Assembly (NCBI GenBank): GCA_014584705.1
Contig: JACTMJ010000006.1
Span: forward strand, 62,001 to 126,000
Direction of reading: 5' to 3'
Origin: Acidobacteriota bacterium
GTDB lineage: Bacteria > Acidobacteriota > Terriglobia > Bryobacterales > Bryobacteraceae
Length of the DNA stretch: 64,000 bases
In this document: positions 1 through 8,682 of the stretch, piece after piece
Layout of the letters: the number at the start of each line of letters is the position of its first letter
Position numbering within the stretch: position 1 is the stretch's first letter
The notes under the pieces: model-generated
What the model saw: the letters and a program-made list of their open reading frames with translations, nothing else
Told to the model about the DNA's origin: nothing
Databases searched by the model: none
Made by a program: the position numbers and the translations under genes

Positions 1-750
1 CTCGTCGCGGGCAAGCGTGGCGCTCAGCCGCATCACGCGGCTGTCGCCCGTCCGGCTGCGCGCGCGGATGTCGAGGCCGAGATTCTCTTCGCGACCCTGC
101 ACAAGGTCGGAGATCCCCCGCCTGAGATAGTCCAGTTCCTCTGGCGTGAAGATATTGCTACAAATCTCCTCGTGGCTGAGGTTGAGTTCGCCTTCGTAGC
201 CAAGAATGCTCAGCAGCACCGGATCAAGCACGATCTGGCCCGCCGCGAACCGCCACTCCCAGATGCCCACCCTCCCGGACTCCGCGGCCAGCCGGTAGCG
301 CCGCGTGCTCTCGGCCAGCGCCTGCAAGGTATCGGAAATGGAAGGAGCCGGGCGAATGGTAAGCGCGATCGAATCCACACACTCATCCTCCGCGAAGACC
401 GGCACGATCTGCAATTCCCAGGATTGGGAATCCATTCGCAGTTCGAGAGATGACGCCCGCCCGCGAAGACCGTCTTGCGCCGCCTGGAGCAGGGTGTGAA
501 TCGAGGGAGCCTTCGACAACAGCCGAAGCAACGGTTTGTGAACGGATTGCGAAATTCCGAGATTCAGAGAGGGAATTGCCGGACCGTGGAAGGAAACACA
601 CTCCAACTGCCGATTCAGGCGGAGAATCGTAACGTCCTGGGAGCGTTCGAGTTGTCGCAAGGAAGCACCGGTTCCGGGACCGGATTGGGCCGACGACGGC
701 GCCGGTTGCGCCGCCGTTCCAGTGACCGAACCTACCCAAGGATTTCGCAT
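1..750 (-). CDS. PAS-domain sensor protein (C-terminus beyond the left edge)
   Basis: This gene begins at an ATG at 748-750 and stays open for 250 codons to the left edge, so its 3' end is missing. Residues about 30-130 read like a divergent PAS fold, with a polar strand, a short helical linker and a strand pair ending in a segment like the link to an output domain. Residues about 145-250 form a clearer PAS_3-type domain, containing the stretch GIWEWRFAAGQI and a following ILGYEGEL. Such proteins sense redox, light or small ligands and pass the signal to a histidine kinase, GGDEF or similar domain. That output domain would lie outside the window, so the class cannot be decided. The first 30 residues are rich in Ala, Pro, Ser and Gly and probably disordered. 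Confidence 0.75.
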   Translation of the reverse strand, partial: MRNPWVGSVTGTAAQPAPSSAQSGPGTGASLRQLERSQDVTILRLNRQLECVSFHGPAIPSLNLGISQSVHKPLLRLLSKAPSIHTLLQAAQDGLRGRASSLELRMDSQSWELQIVPVFAEDECVDSIALTIRPAPSISDTLQALAESTRRYRLAAESGRVGIWEWRFAAGQIVLDPVLLSILGYEGELNLSHEEICSNIFTPEELDYLRRGISDLVQGREENLGLDIRARSRTGDSRVMRLSATLARDE

Positions 751-907
751 GGAATACTCGCCCCAATTGTATTCTGACCGTATTCCTAGGACAACGGTAC
801 GGGTGACTCTCAGTACGGCTAGACCCAGATGACCGACGAAGCCTTCCTAGCGGGTACGGAGCCTGCGACGGAAAGCTAACGTCTTTACTTGCTTCACTTT
901 CGCATTC

Positions 908-945
908 GGCGGAGCGCATCCCGTTGCCTTTGGATGCGCTCCGCC
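908..945 (-). terminator. Hairpin terminator after clpC
   Basis: A perfect 14-bp inverted repeat (908-921 with 932-945, arm GGCGGAGCGCATCC) encloses a 10-base loop. It lies 27 bases downstream of the clpC stop on the minus strand. No long T-run follows on that strand, so it may be a weak intrinsic terminator or a transcript-end stabiliser. The remaining space to the upstream PAS gene (751-907) shows no gene. Confidence 0.55.
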
Positions 946-971
946 TTCCGCGCAGTTTTGGTACTAAGTAA

Positions 972-3443
972 TCAAAACATATAGAGCGGGGTCGGGGCTT
1001 GAGACTCGCTCCCAGCGCCTACCGGCTGCTCTTCGCCTTCGCCGATTCTCCGACAATAGATCCCGTTGTCGCTCAGGAAGACCTCCAATTCGGAGGGCAT
1101 CGGGAGCGCTCCCTGAATCAATTGCTCGGAGAGCGGATCCTCAATATACTTCTGCAGCGCGCGCCGCAGCGGCCGTGCGCCATAGGCGCGGTCCGAGCAA
1201 GTCTTCTCGAGGATGTACTTCGCCGCATCGGTATTTAGGCGAATGCGGATATCCTTCTCGGCGAGATTCAGATTGAGCTGATCTACCAGCAAATCGATAA
1301 TGCGCAGCAGATCGTTCTCGTCGAGCGGCTGGAAGAGGATCACGTCGTCCAGACGATTGAGGAATTCGGGATTGAAGGCCCGCTTCACCTCGCCCATCAC
1401 CATGTCCTCGATGTTCTGGGGCATCGCTCCTTCCGCCGGCGCGGAGAAGCCCATCCCGGTCTTCTTCGTCAGGAAGCGCGCGCCCAGGTTGGACGTCATG
1501 ATGATGATGGTGTTCTTGAAATCGACCGTATTGCCGAGTCCGTCAGTCAACTGGCCGTCTTCGAACACCTGCAGCAGAATGTTGTAGACGTCCGGGTGCG
1601 ACTTCTCAATTTCGTCAAGAAGGATGACGCAATACGGATTCCGCTTCACGCGCTCGGTAAGCTGGCCGCCCTCCTCGTACCCGACATAACCGGGAGGCGA
1701 GCCGATCAGCTTGCTCACCGAATGCTTCTCCATAAACTCCGACATGTCGAAGCGGATCAGCGACTTTTCGCTGCCGAAAAGGAACTCGGCGAGGGCGCGC
1801 GCGACCTCGGTCTTGCCGACGCCGGTGGGCCCCAGGAACAGGAACGAACCCGACGGGCGCTTGGGCGATTTCAGCCCGGCACGAGACCGGCGAATGGAAC
1901 GCGCCAGCGCCGAAATCGGCTTTTCCTGGCTCACGATGCGCTTGTGGAGTTCCTCCTCAATCCGCATCAGCTTGCTGACTTCCTCTTCCTTGATCGCGGT
2001 CATCGGCACGCCGGTCCAGCGGGCCACAACGTCTTCGATGTCGCCCTTGGTGACCACGCCGGTAGAGGTATCGTCCAGATTGTACTTCTCGCGCAGAACC
2101 CGCAGGTTCTCGCGTTCCTTGCGTTCCTCGTCGGAATAGAAGCGGGCCTTCTCGAACTCATGGTTCGCGATGGCGGCTTCCATGCGGTGGACGATGAACT
2201 TGATGCGCTTCTGGATCTCCGAAATTTCCGGCGGAAGGCTGGTCTGCCGCAGTTTCACGCGCGCCCCGGATTCATCGATCAGGTCGATCGCCTTGTCCGG
2301 CAGGAAACGGTCCGGGATAAAGCGGTTCGAGGCGTAGACCGACGTCGTAATCGCGTCGTCCGTGTAGGCGACCGCGTGGAACTTCTCGTACTTCTCCTTG
2401 ATCCCGAAAAGGATCTTTACGGCGTCGGCTTCGCTGGGAGGAGGCACTTTGACTGCCTGGAAGCGGCGCTCGAGCGAACGGTCCTTCTCAATCGACTTGC
2501 GGAACTCGGCCGGCGTCGTCGCGCCGATGCACTGGATCTCGCCGCGGCTCAGGGCCGGCTTGAGGATATTCGCGGCGTCGAGGGAGCCTTCCGCGGAACC
2601 GGCGCCCACCAGGGTATGCAGTTCATCGATGAAGATGATGGCGTTCTGGTTATCCATCAGTTCTTTCATGATGGTCTTTAGCCGCTCTTCGAACTGGCCC
2701 CGGTACTTGGTGCCGGCCACGATCAGGCTCAGATCCAGGGCGAGAATGCGCTTGTCGGAAAGAAACGAGGGCACGTCGCCATCGGCGATGCGCTGCGCCA
2801 GCCCCTCGACAATGGCGGTCTTCCCCACGCCCGGTTCGCCGATCAGCACGGGGTTGTTTTTGGTGCGGCGGCAGAGAATCTGCACCACGCGTTCCAGCTC
2901 AAAATCCCGCCCGATGAGCGGATCGAGCAGCCCTTCCATCGCGGCCTGCGTCAGGTCGCGGCTGAACTCGGCCAGCAGGGAACTCTCCTTGGGCCGCGAC
3001 GAACTCATCTTTTCGGAAGTGGAGCGGGCGATCTCCTCGCGCACCTGCGCCAGACGCAGCCCGCGCTCATGCAGGATCTCGGCGGCGAACGATTTTTCCT
3101 CGCGCAGCAGGCCGAGCATCAGATGTTCGGTACCGATGTGCTTGTGGCTCAACCGCTCCGCCTCTTCGGCGGCGTAGGCGAGCACGCGCTTGCACTCGTG
3201 GCTCAGGGGCAGATCCACCGACGTGGAAACCTTCTCCCGCACGGTGGTGTGCGCCTCGATCTGTTTACGAATGGATTCGATGGCCGCCTGGGACCGGAGG
3301 AACCGGTTCGCGAGCGCCTTATCTTCGCGCAGCAAGCCGAGCAAGAGATGCTCGGTCTCAATGTACGGGCTGCCGAACTGGCTGGCCTCATACCGGGCGA
3401 AAAAGATCACCCTCCGCGCTTTCTCCGTGTAACGTTCAAACAT
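972..3443 (-). CDS. clpC: ATP-dependent Clp protease ATP-binding subunit ClpC
   Basis: An 823-residue Hsp100/AAA+ unfoldase that feeds substrates to the ClpP peptidase in the cytoplasm. It has the double Clp N-domain repeat (residues about 1-145), a first AAA+ module with Walker A GEPGVGKT near 202-209 and Walker B IIFIDE near 269-274, a central coiled region with a UVR-like segment near 425-460, and a second AAA+ module with Walker A GPTGVGKT near residue 550. The order N-domain, D1, M-domain, D2 and the length fit ClpC rather than ClpA or ClpB, because the long ClpB coiled coil is absent. No clpP or mcsA/mcsB partner lies in the window. The ATG start gives the canonical [12 protein letters not shown]-terminus. 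A hairpin follows the stop. Confidence 0.96.
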   Translation of the reverse strand: MFERYTEKARRVIFFARYEASQFGSPYIETEHLLLGLLREDKALANRFLRSQAAIESIRKQIEAHTTVREKVSTSVDLPLSHECKRVLAYAAEEAERLSHKHIGTEHLMLGLLREEKSFAAEILHERGLRLAQVREEIARSTSEKMSSSRPKESSLLAEFSRDLTQAAMEGLLDPLIGRDFELERVVQILCRRTKNNPVLIGEPGVGKTAIVEGLAQRIADGDVPSFLSDKRILALDLSLIVAGTKYRGQFEERLKTIMKELMDNQNAIIFIDELHTLVGAGSAEGSLDAANILKPALSRGEIQCIGATTPAEFRKSIEKDRSLERRFQAVKVPPPSEADAVKILFGIKEKYEKFHAVAYTDDAITTSVYASNRFIPDRFLPDKAIDLIDESGARVKLRQTSLPPEISEIQKRIKFIVHRMEAAIANHEFEKARFYSDEERKERENLRVLREKYNLDDTSTGVVTKGDIEDVVARWTGVPMTAIKEEEVSKLMRIEEELHKRIVSQEKPISALARSIRRSRAGLKSPKRPSGSFLFLGPTGVGKTEVARALAEFLFGSEKSLIRFDMSEFMEKHSVSKLIGSPPGYVGYEEGGQLTERVKRNPYCVILLDEIEKSHPDVYNILLQVFEDGQLTDGLGNTVDFKNTIIIMTSNLGARFLTKKTGMGFSAPAEGAMPQNIEDMVMGEVKRAFNPEFLNRLDDVILFQPLDENDLLRIIDLLVDQLNLNLAEKDIRIRLNTDAAKYILEKTCSDRAYGARPLRRALQKYIEDPLSEQLIQGALPMPSELEVFLSDNGIYCRRIGEGEEQPVGAGSESQAPTPLYMF

Positions 3444-3568
3444 AAACCCCGCCTTCTTTCCGCTTCCGGATTCGTTGAAGGAAGCGGTCCCCCTTCCGGC
3501 GTTCCAAGCGCCGTAAGCATCGCCTCAACCGCGGCCGGCCGGTCTTGAGACCGCCCGCCGCCATGCAA

Positions 3569-4261
3569 TCATGCAATCTCCCGAATCGCCAACTCCCCGC
3601 CAATCAATTCGAGCACCCGGTCGCATCGCCTGGCAAACGCCGGATTGTGGGTTACGTAAATCGACGTCAGCGCGTGATGCTGGTGCATCTCGGCCAGCAG
3701 CCCGATAATCCGTTCCCCGGTTTGTGTGTCCAGATTTCCCGTTGGCTCGTCGGCCAGCAGCACCTTCGGGTTTCCCACCAGCGCCCGAGCCAGCACCACT
3801 CGCTGCTGTTCCCCGCCCGAGAGTTCTCCCGAAAGATGGTGTGATCGCGCTTCCAGCCCCACCTCCCTCAGCCGCTCCATTGCCCGCTCTTCTGCCTCTT
3901 CGGCGGAAACTCCGCGAATCCGCAGCGGCATGGCAACGTTTTCGAGCGCGGTGAACTCGGGAAGCAGATAATGCGTCTGCCAGACGAATCCCAGGGTCCG
4001 ATTGCGAAAATCCGCCAGCCGCTGTTCATTAAGACGTGTGATATCGTCGCCCTCGTACAGGATTTTTCCCGAAGTGGGCCGGTCCAGACCGCCCAGGAGA
4101 TAGAGCAGCGTGGATTTCCCCGCGCCGGACTCCCCGACCAAAGCGAGCTTCTCGCCGCGACGCACCTCCAGATCAAGACCCCGGAAGATCACGAGTTCCG
4201 ACCGGCCCGTGGTAAAGCTCTTCCCGAGACCGACCGCTTTGAGTGGAGCTTCCGCCGTCAT
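3569..4261 (-). CDS. ABC transporter ATP-binding protein, LolD/MacB type
   Basis: A 230-residue ATPase of the family that powers lipoprotein release (LolCDE) or MacB-like export. Visible motifs are Walker A GESGAGKST at about 43-51, signature LSGGEQQR near 147, Walker B VLLADEPTGNLD near 170 and the switch His in YVTHNP. The Q-loop context (VWQTHYLLPEFTALENV) is typical of the LolD branch. No permease gene with FtsX-like domains adjoins it: clpC lies downstream and an oxidoreductase upstream. The partner must therefore be encoded elsewhere, and the substrate cannot be told from sequence. Confidence 0.9.
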   Translation of the reverse strand: MTAEAPLKAVGLGKSFTTGRSELVIFRGLDLEVRRGEKLALVGESGAGKSTLLYLLGGLDRPTSGKILYEGDDITRLNEQRLADFRNRTLGFVWQTHYLLPEFTALENVAMPLRIRGVSAEEAEERAMERLREVGLEARSHHLSGELSGGEQQRVVLARALVGNPKVLLADEPTGNLDTQTGERIIGLLAEMHQHHALTSIYVTHNPAFARRCDRVLELIGGELAIREIA

Positions 4262-4394
4262 ACACCATCCGCGCGAAGATATACTCCGCTACTTTATACG
4301 CTAGCACGGTCTGAAATAGACACACCGCTCCGGCCCATGCGGAACGCGCATGCGGAAGGGCTGCAATTGGGCGAATCCGGGGAACCGGCCGCGG

Positions 4395-5768
4395 CTAAAC
4401 CACAATCTTCCAGGGGTCTCTCTCTTCCCTCGAAAGGAACTTGCGGGCTTCCGCCTGAACGACGGTGGCATTGGCCGAATCCCAATCCACACGCATCCCG
4501 GCGCGATAGCTCACGTTCGCCAGAAGGCAGGTGGCGGTGGACTTGTGGCAGATCTCGATGTCGCTGATCGGGCGCTGCCGCGTGCGGATACATTCGAGGA
4601 AGTTGCCCCAGTGGTCGTAGTTCATGTTGTTGGAACTGTTGACCTTCGCTTCAAGCAACTCGCTGCCCTTTTCGGGGTAAATCGTGTAGCCCCGGCGATC
4701 GACATGCAGCGTTCCCTCCGTGCCGTAGAAGACCGTTCCGGAACCCCGGTTGAATTGGGAAACGCTGCTGGTGTGGCGATTCTCATATTCAGCCACGAAA
4801 CCCTGCGGGAACTTGTAGGTGACGAGCAACGTGTCCGGAGTCTCCCGGTTATCGGTCAGATAGAAATTCCCCCCGGCCGCGTTCACATATTCCGGCATGG
4901 GGTTGTCGAAAGCCATCAGAGCGATATCGAGCAGATGGACGCCCCAATCCGTCATCATGCCGCCCGCATAGTCCCAGAACCAGCGGAAATGCGAGAACGC
5001 ATTCGGATCCACTCCAAAGCGGTTGGCGTTGAAAGGCCGCTTCGGCGCGGGGCCAAGCCACATATCCCAATCGAGCCCGGCCGGCGGCGCGCCATCGGGC
5101 GGGTTGCCGATGCCCTCCCGCTTTGCCACGCCCACATTCCACGTTTTCACCGTGGCCACCTTGCCCAATTTGCCGGAGCGAACGATTTCGGTAGCCTTCT
5201 GGAAATGGATTCCGGAGCGCTGCATGGTGCCCGCCTGCACCACGCGGTTGTATTTGCGGGCGGCCTGCACCATCTTGGCGCCTTCTTCGATGGTGACGCT
5301 GATGGGTTTCTCGACGTACACGTCCTTGCCCGCCTTGCAGGCTTCCACGGTCTGCCAGGCATGCCAGTGGTCCGGCGTGGAAATGCAGACAGCGTCAATC
5401 GACTTGTCGGCGAGGATCTCGCGGTAGTCCTTAATCTCCTTCACATCCTGCTGGCCCGCCTTGCGCGCCACCGCGGCGGCCTTTTCGAGGTGGGGCTGGT
5501 AAACGTCGCAGACCGCCGCCACGTGCACCTGCTTGTGCCGCATCGAGATTTCCAGATTTCCGGTGCCCATCCGGCCCATGCCCACGTAGGCGACATTCAC
5601 CCGGTCGTTCGCGCCAAGCACCTTGCCGGGCGCGAACGCGCTCACCGCAGCCGCCACCCCCGCCGATTTCAGAAACTGCCGCCGGGGGGCTTCCTGCCGC
5701 TCGCTCGTCACCGCGGTTGATTCCTGTGCCGAGGGCACTCCATCCTGATTCTGCATTCCGCTCTCCAT
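4395..5768 (-). CDS. Tat-exported Gfo/Idh/MocA family oxidoreductase
   Basis: An NAD(P)-dependent sugar or cyclitol dehydrogenase-like protein of about 457 residues. The N-terminus carries a twin-arginine signal (RRQFLKSAGVAAAVSAFAPG), so it is predicted to be exported folded with its cofactor. The Rossmann motif VAYVGMGRMGTGN follows, and then the family signature STPDHWHAWQT and EKPISV with the conserved Lys. The C-terminal half is the alpha/beta substrate domain, including WDMWLGPAPKRPF and HLLDIALMAFD, seen in the large secreted subfamily common in Acidobacteria and Planctomycetes. An ATG at 5768 with GGAG 11 bases upstream is preferred; an in-frame GTG at 5780 is the alternative. The substrate is unknown. 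A paralogue lies at 42292-43632. Confidence 0.9.
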   Translation of the reverse strand: MESGMQNQDGVPSAQESTAVTSERQEAPRRQFLKSAGVAAAVSAFAPGKVLGANDRVNVAYVGMGRMGTGNLEISMRHKQVHVAAVCDVYQPHLEKAAAVARKAGQQDVKEIKDYREILADKSIDAVCISTPDHWHAWQTVEACKAGKDVYVEKPISVTIEEGAKMVQAARKYNRVVQAGTMQRSGIHFQKATEIVRSGKLGKVATVKTWNVGVAKREGIGNPPDGAPPAGLDWDMWLGPAPKRPFNANRFGVDPNAFSHFRWFWDYAGGMMTDWGVHLLDIALMAFDNPMPEYVNAAGGNFYLTDNRETPDTLLVTYKFPQGFVAEYENRHTSSVSQFNRGSGTVFYGTEGTLHVDRRGYTIYPEKGSELLEAKVNSSNNMNYDHWGNFLECIRTRQRPISDIEICHKSTATCLLANVSYRAGMRVDWDSANATVVQAEARKFLSREERDPWKIVV

Positions 5769-5814
5769 ACCCGTACTCACTCCCTCGCCTTCGCGGCCGC
5801 GCCGCCGGAGGGCT

Positions 5815-8307
5815 TCAGCCTTTCACAACGATGTTCACCAGTTTATCCGGAACCACCACCACTTTCACGATCTGCTTTCCCGCCACCCACTCGCGCACCT
5901 TGGCATCTTCCATCGCCGCGGCTTCGAGAGCCTCTTTCGCGACGCCCAGCGGCACGGTTACCCGGGAGCGCAGCTTCCCGTTCACCTGCACCGGAACCTC
6001 CACGGCATCCTCCCTCGCCAGCGCTTCGTCGAATGCCGGCCAGGCCTGCTTGAATACCAGACCGTCGCGGCCCAGTTCGGTCCACAGTTCCTGGGCGAGG
6101 TAGGGCGCAAAGGGGGCCAGCATCAGGGCCACCGCGCCGCACACGTCCGGAAGGGAGGCCTCGGTGAGTTCCGCTTCCCGGCTCTGCGCCTCATTCATGA
6201 GCTCCATGATGGCGGCGATCGAAGTGTTAAAGTGCCAGCGAGTCTCGAAATCGTCGGTCACTTTGCGGATAGTGAGGTGCAGTTTGCGGAGCACTTTCCG
6301 GTCCGCCTCACTGAGCGGAGCGCCTGCATTGCCGTTTGCTTGAGGGATGCCCCGCGCCTTTTCCAGGTTGCGGGTGACGAAGCGGTAAACGCGGCCCAGA
6401 AAGCGATACTGCCCTTCAACGCCGGTCTCCTGCCAATCCAGTTCCCGCTCCGGCGGCGCCGCGAACAGGGAGAACATGCGGCAGGTATCCGCCCCGTAGC
6501 GGCCCACGATTTCATCGGGGTCCACCACATTCCCCTTGCTCTTGGACATCTTCGCGCCGTCTTTGATCACCATCCCCTGGGTGAACAGATTGGTGACGGG
6601 TTCATCCCAGGTGATCAGCCCCAGGTCCCGCATCATCTTGGTCCAGAAGCGTGAGTAGATCAGGTGAAGAATGGCATGCTCAATCCCACCGATGTATTGG
6701 TCGATCGGGAACCAGTAGCGGACGATCTCCTTATCGAAGGGCGCACTGGCGTTGTGCGCATCGCAATAGCGGTAGAAATACCAGGAGGAATCGATGAACG
6801 TATCCATCGTATCGGTTTCCCGGCGGCCCGCTCCGCCGCACTTCGGGCAGCGCACGTTCACAAACTCCGGCACGTGCGAAAGCGGTGAGCTGCCCTTTAC
6901 GTCGGCTAGATTGATCTCGTGCGGCAGCACGACCGGCAGTTCGGATTCGGGCACCGGCACTACGCCGCATTCCGAGCAATGGATCATCGGGATCGGCGTG
7001 CCCCAATAGCGCTGGCGAGAGATGCCCCAATCCTTGATGCGATAGGTGACCGCCGCTTTGCCGAAGCCTTCCCGTTCCGCTTTCTCATTCATCCGGCGCT
7101 TGGCCTCTTCCGTCGCTAAGCCGGAAAACTCGCCCGCCACCGCGGCGACGCCGTAATCTTCGAACGCACCGGTCATTGCGGCTTCGTCCGCCAGTTCGCC
7201 ATCGGTGGGGCGCACCACGGGCTTCACCGGGATACCGAATTTGCGACAGAACTCAAAATCCCTCTGGTCGTGCGCGGGTACAGCCATGATCGCGCCGGAG
7301 CCGTAGCCCATCAACACGAAATTGCCCACCCAGATTGGCGTTCGTTCGCCGCTGTACGGGTTGATGGCGTAGCGCCCGGTGAAAAAGCCTTCCTTCTCCT
7401 GATCGCCCGGGTCCTTGAGCTTGGCATCTTCCACCATCCGCTTTGCAATCGCCTGCTGCTCCGCCGACGCCAGTTCCTTCACCAACTCGTGCCCCGGAGA
7501 GAGCACCAGGCAGGTGGCCCCGTAAATGGTATCGACGCGCGTCGTGAACACGCGGATCTTCGTCTCGCCGGCCGTGCCATCCTCAGCCGTCAGTACGAAA
7601 TCCACTTCCGTCCCTTCGGAGCGTCCGATCCAGTTGCGCTGCATCGTCAGCACGCGCTCCGGCCAGCCGCCTTCGAGCTTCGCGATGTCATTCAGCAGAT
7701 CGTCCGCGTAGCCGGTGATGCGCAGGAACCATTGGTCAAGTTCGCGCTGTTCCACCGGCTGGTCTTCGTGACGCCAGCAATTGCCGCCGATCACCTGCTC
7801 ATTGGCCAGAGTGGTATTGCATCGCGGGCACCAGTTCAGCAGCGCCTTCTTCCGGTAGGCCAGGCCACGCTCGTACATCCGCAGAAAGAACCACTGGTTC
7901 CAGCGGTAATATTCGGGATCGCAGGTCGCCACTTCGCGGCTCCAGTCGTAGCTGAAGTGAAAGCGCTGGTGCTGCTTCTTCATGTGCGCGATGTTGGCGC
8001 GGGTCCACTCATTCGGATGCCGATTGTTCTTGATGGCGGCGTTCTCGGCGGGCAGCCCGAAGGCGTCCCAGCCCATGGGGTGCAGCACGTTGAATCCGCG
8101 CATCCACTTGTAGCGCGCCAGGGCATCGCCGATCGAGTAATTGCGCACGTGCCCCATGTGCAGCGTGCCGCTGGGGTACGGCAGCATTTCCAGCACATAG
8201 AACTTCGGCTTTTCCGGGGTCCGCTCCGCCTGATAGAGCGCTTCCCCGTCCCACCGGGCCTGCCAGCGGCTTTCGATCTCTTGCGGATCGTACGATTTTT
8301 CAGTCAT
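5815..8307 (-). CDS. leuS: Leucyl-tRNA synthetase
   Basis: Class I aminoacyl-tRNA synthetase that charges tRNA-Leu, about 830 residues. It shows the HIGH-type motif HMGH in GTLHMGHVRNYSIGD, a large CP1 editing insertion with the threonine-rich VFTTRVDT segment, the zinc-type C-x-x-C pairs in the insertion (CSECG, CPKCG), and the class I signature KMSKSKGNVVDPDEI. The C-terminal anticodon-binding and appended domain is complete, ending in VVVPDKLVNIVVKG. The start MTEKSYDPQEIESRWQ at 8307 matches the family; an in-frame upstream ATG at 8343 would add 12 residues with no family counterpart. The gene stands alone on the minus strand with a 375-base upstream gap. Confidence 0.97.
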   Translation of the reverse strand: MTEKSYDPQEIESRWQARWDGEALYQAERTPEKPKFYVLEMLPYPSGTLHMGHVRNYSIGDALARYKWMRGFNVLHPMGWDAFGLPAENAAIKNNRHPNEWTRANIAHMKKQHQRFHFSYDWSREVATCDPEYYRWNQWFFLRMYERGLAYRKKALLNWCPRCNTTLANEQVIGGNCWRHEDQPVEQRELDQWFLRITGYADDLLNDIAKLEGGWPERVLTMQRNWIGRSEGTEVDFVLTAEDGTAGETKIRVFTTRVDTIYGATCLVLSPGHELVKELASAEQQAIAKRMVEDAKLKDPGDQEKEGFFTGRYAINPYSGERTPIWVGNFVLMGYGSGAIMAVPAHDQRDFEFCRKFGIPVKPVVRPTDGELADEAAMTGAFEDYGVAAVAGEFSGLATEEAKRRMNEKAEREGFGKAAVTYRIKDWGISRQRYWGTPIPMIHCSECGVVPVPESELPVVLPHEINLADVKGSSPLSHVPEFVNVRCPKCGGAGRRETDTMDTFIDSSWYFYRYCDAHNASAPFDKEIVRYWFPIDQYIGGIEHAILHLIYSRFWTKMMRDLGLITWDEPVTNLFTQGMVIKDGAKMSKSKGNVVDPDEIVGRYGADTCRMFSLFAAPPERELDWQETGVEGQYRFLGRVYRFVTRNLEKARGIPQANGNAGAPLSEADRKVLRKLHLTIRKVTDDFETRWHFNTSIAAIMELMNEAQSREAELTEASLPDVCGAVALMLAPFAPYLAQELWTELGRDGLVFKQAWPAFDEALAREDAVEVPVQVNGKLRSRVTVPLGVAKEALEAAAMEDAKVREWVAGKQIVKVVVVPDKLVNIVVKG

Positions 8308-8682
8308 GTTGTCCGGATTCGCTTTCAGAGGGCTGCCTGGCAACCCCGCAATCGCCGCCTTGGCGGCATTTTCCGATTCTGAAGCTAATGTTTCATCGTA
8401 TCAGGGCTTCCGCGGGAGCCGAAGCCGGGCCGGCACGAAGCGGATCCCGCCACTCGCCTGGGAAACAATACGGATTTGGCGGACCGGGAGGGAAACCGGA
8501 GTTCCTGCCACGCCCATGGTTGCAAGGCGGCCATCTCAAAACTTCCACGGATTCGCGAGACGGCTCTACTTTTCGGGCGCGGCCGGGGCAGACCGAACTT
8601 CGACAACGCGAGACCCCGGACGCATTCCCGCGACGTCGCTACGGGATAGGCGCGAACGCCGGGAGGACGCCATTGCACCGCC
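8308..8682. other. Intergenic stretch upstream of leuS
   Basis: About 375 bases between leuS and the FAD oxidoreductase gene. Open frames here are short, mutually overlapping and resemble no family. I looked for a T-box leader (specifier loop, conserved antiterminator sequence) because leuS genes often carry one and saw none. The leuS promoter must lie here or further upstream, but no confident -35/-10 pair was found. Confidence 0.5.

Noticed and set aside
383..919. 178-residue minus-strand frame near the left end
   Set aside because: The true minus-strand gene is in a different frame (PAS protein, 1-750); this one has no domain pattern.
1596..2681. Long plus-strand open frame opposite clpC
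   Set aside because: It is a high-GC antisense shadow: composition is Arg/Leu/Ala-rich with no family pattern, and the minus-strand gene is clear.
4350..5720. Long plus-strand open frame opposite the first Gfo/Idh/MocA gene
   Set aside because: It matches the mirror of that gene's codons and carries no recognisable motif.
7270..8382. Plus-strand open frame across leuS
   Set aside because: leuS fills this region on the minus strand with all class I motifs; the other strand is a shadow.
8308..8682. Possible T-box or leucine leader before leuS
   Set aside because: No specifier loop, antiterminator or leucine-rich leader frame could be found.
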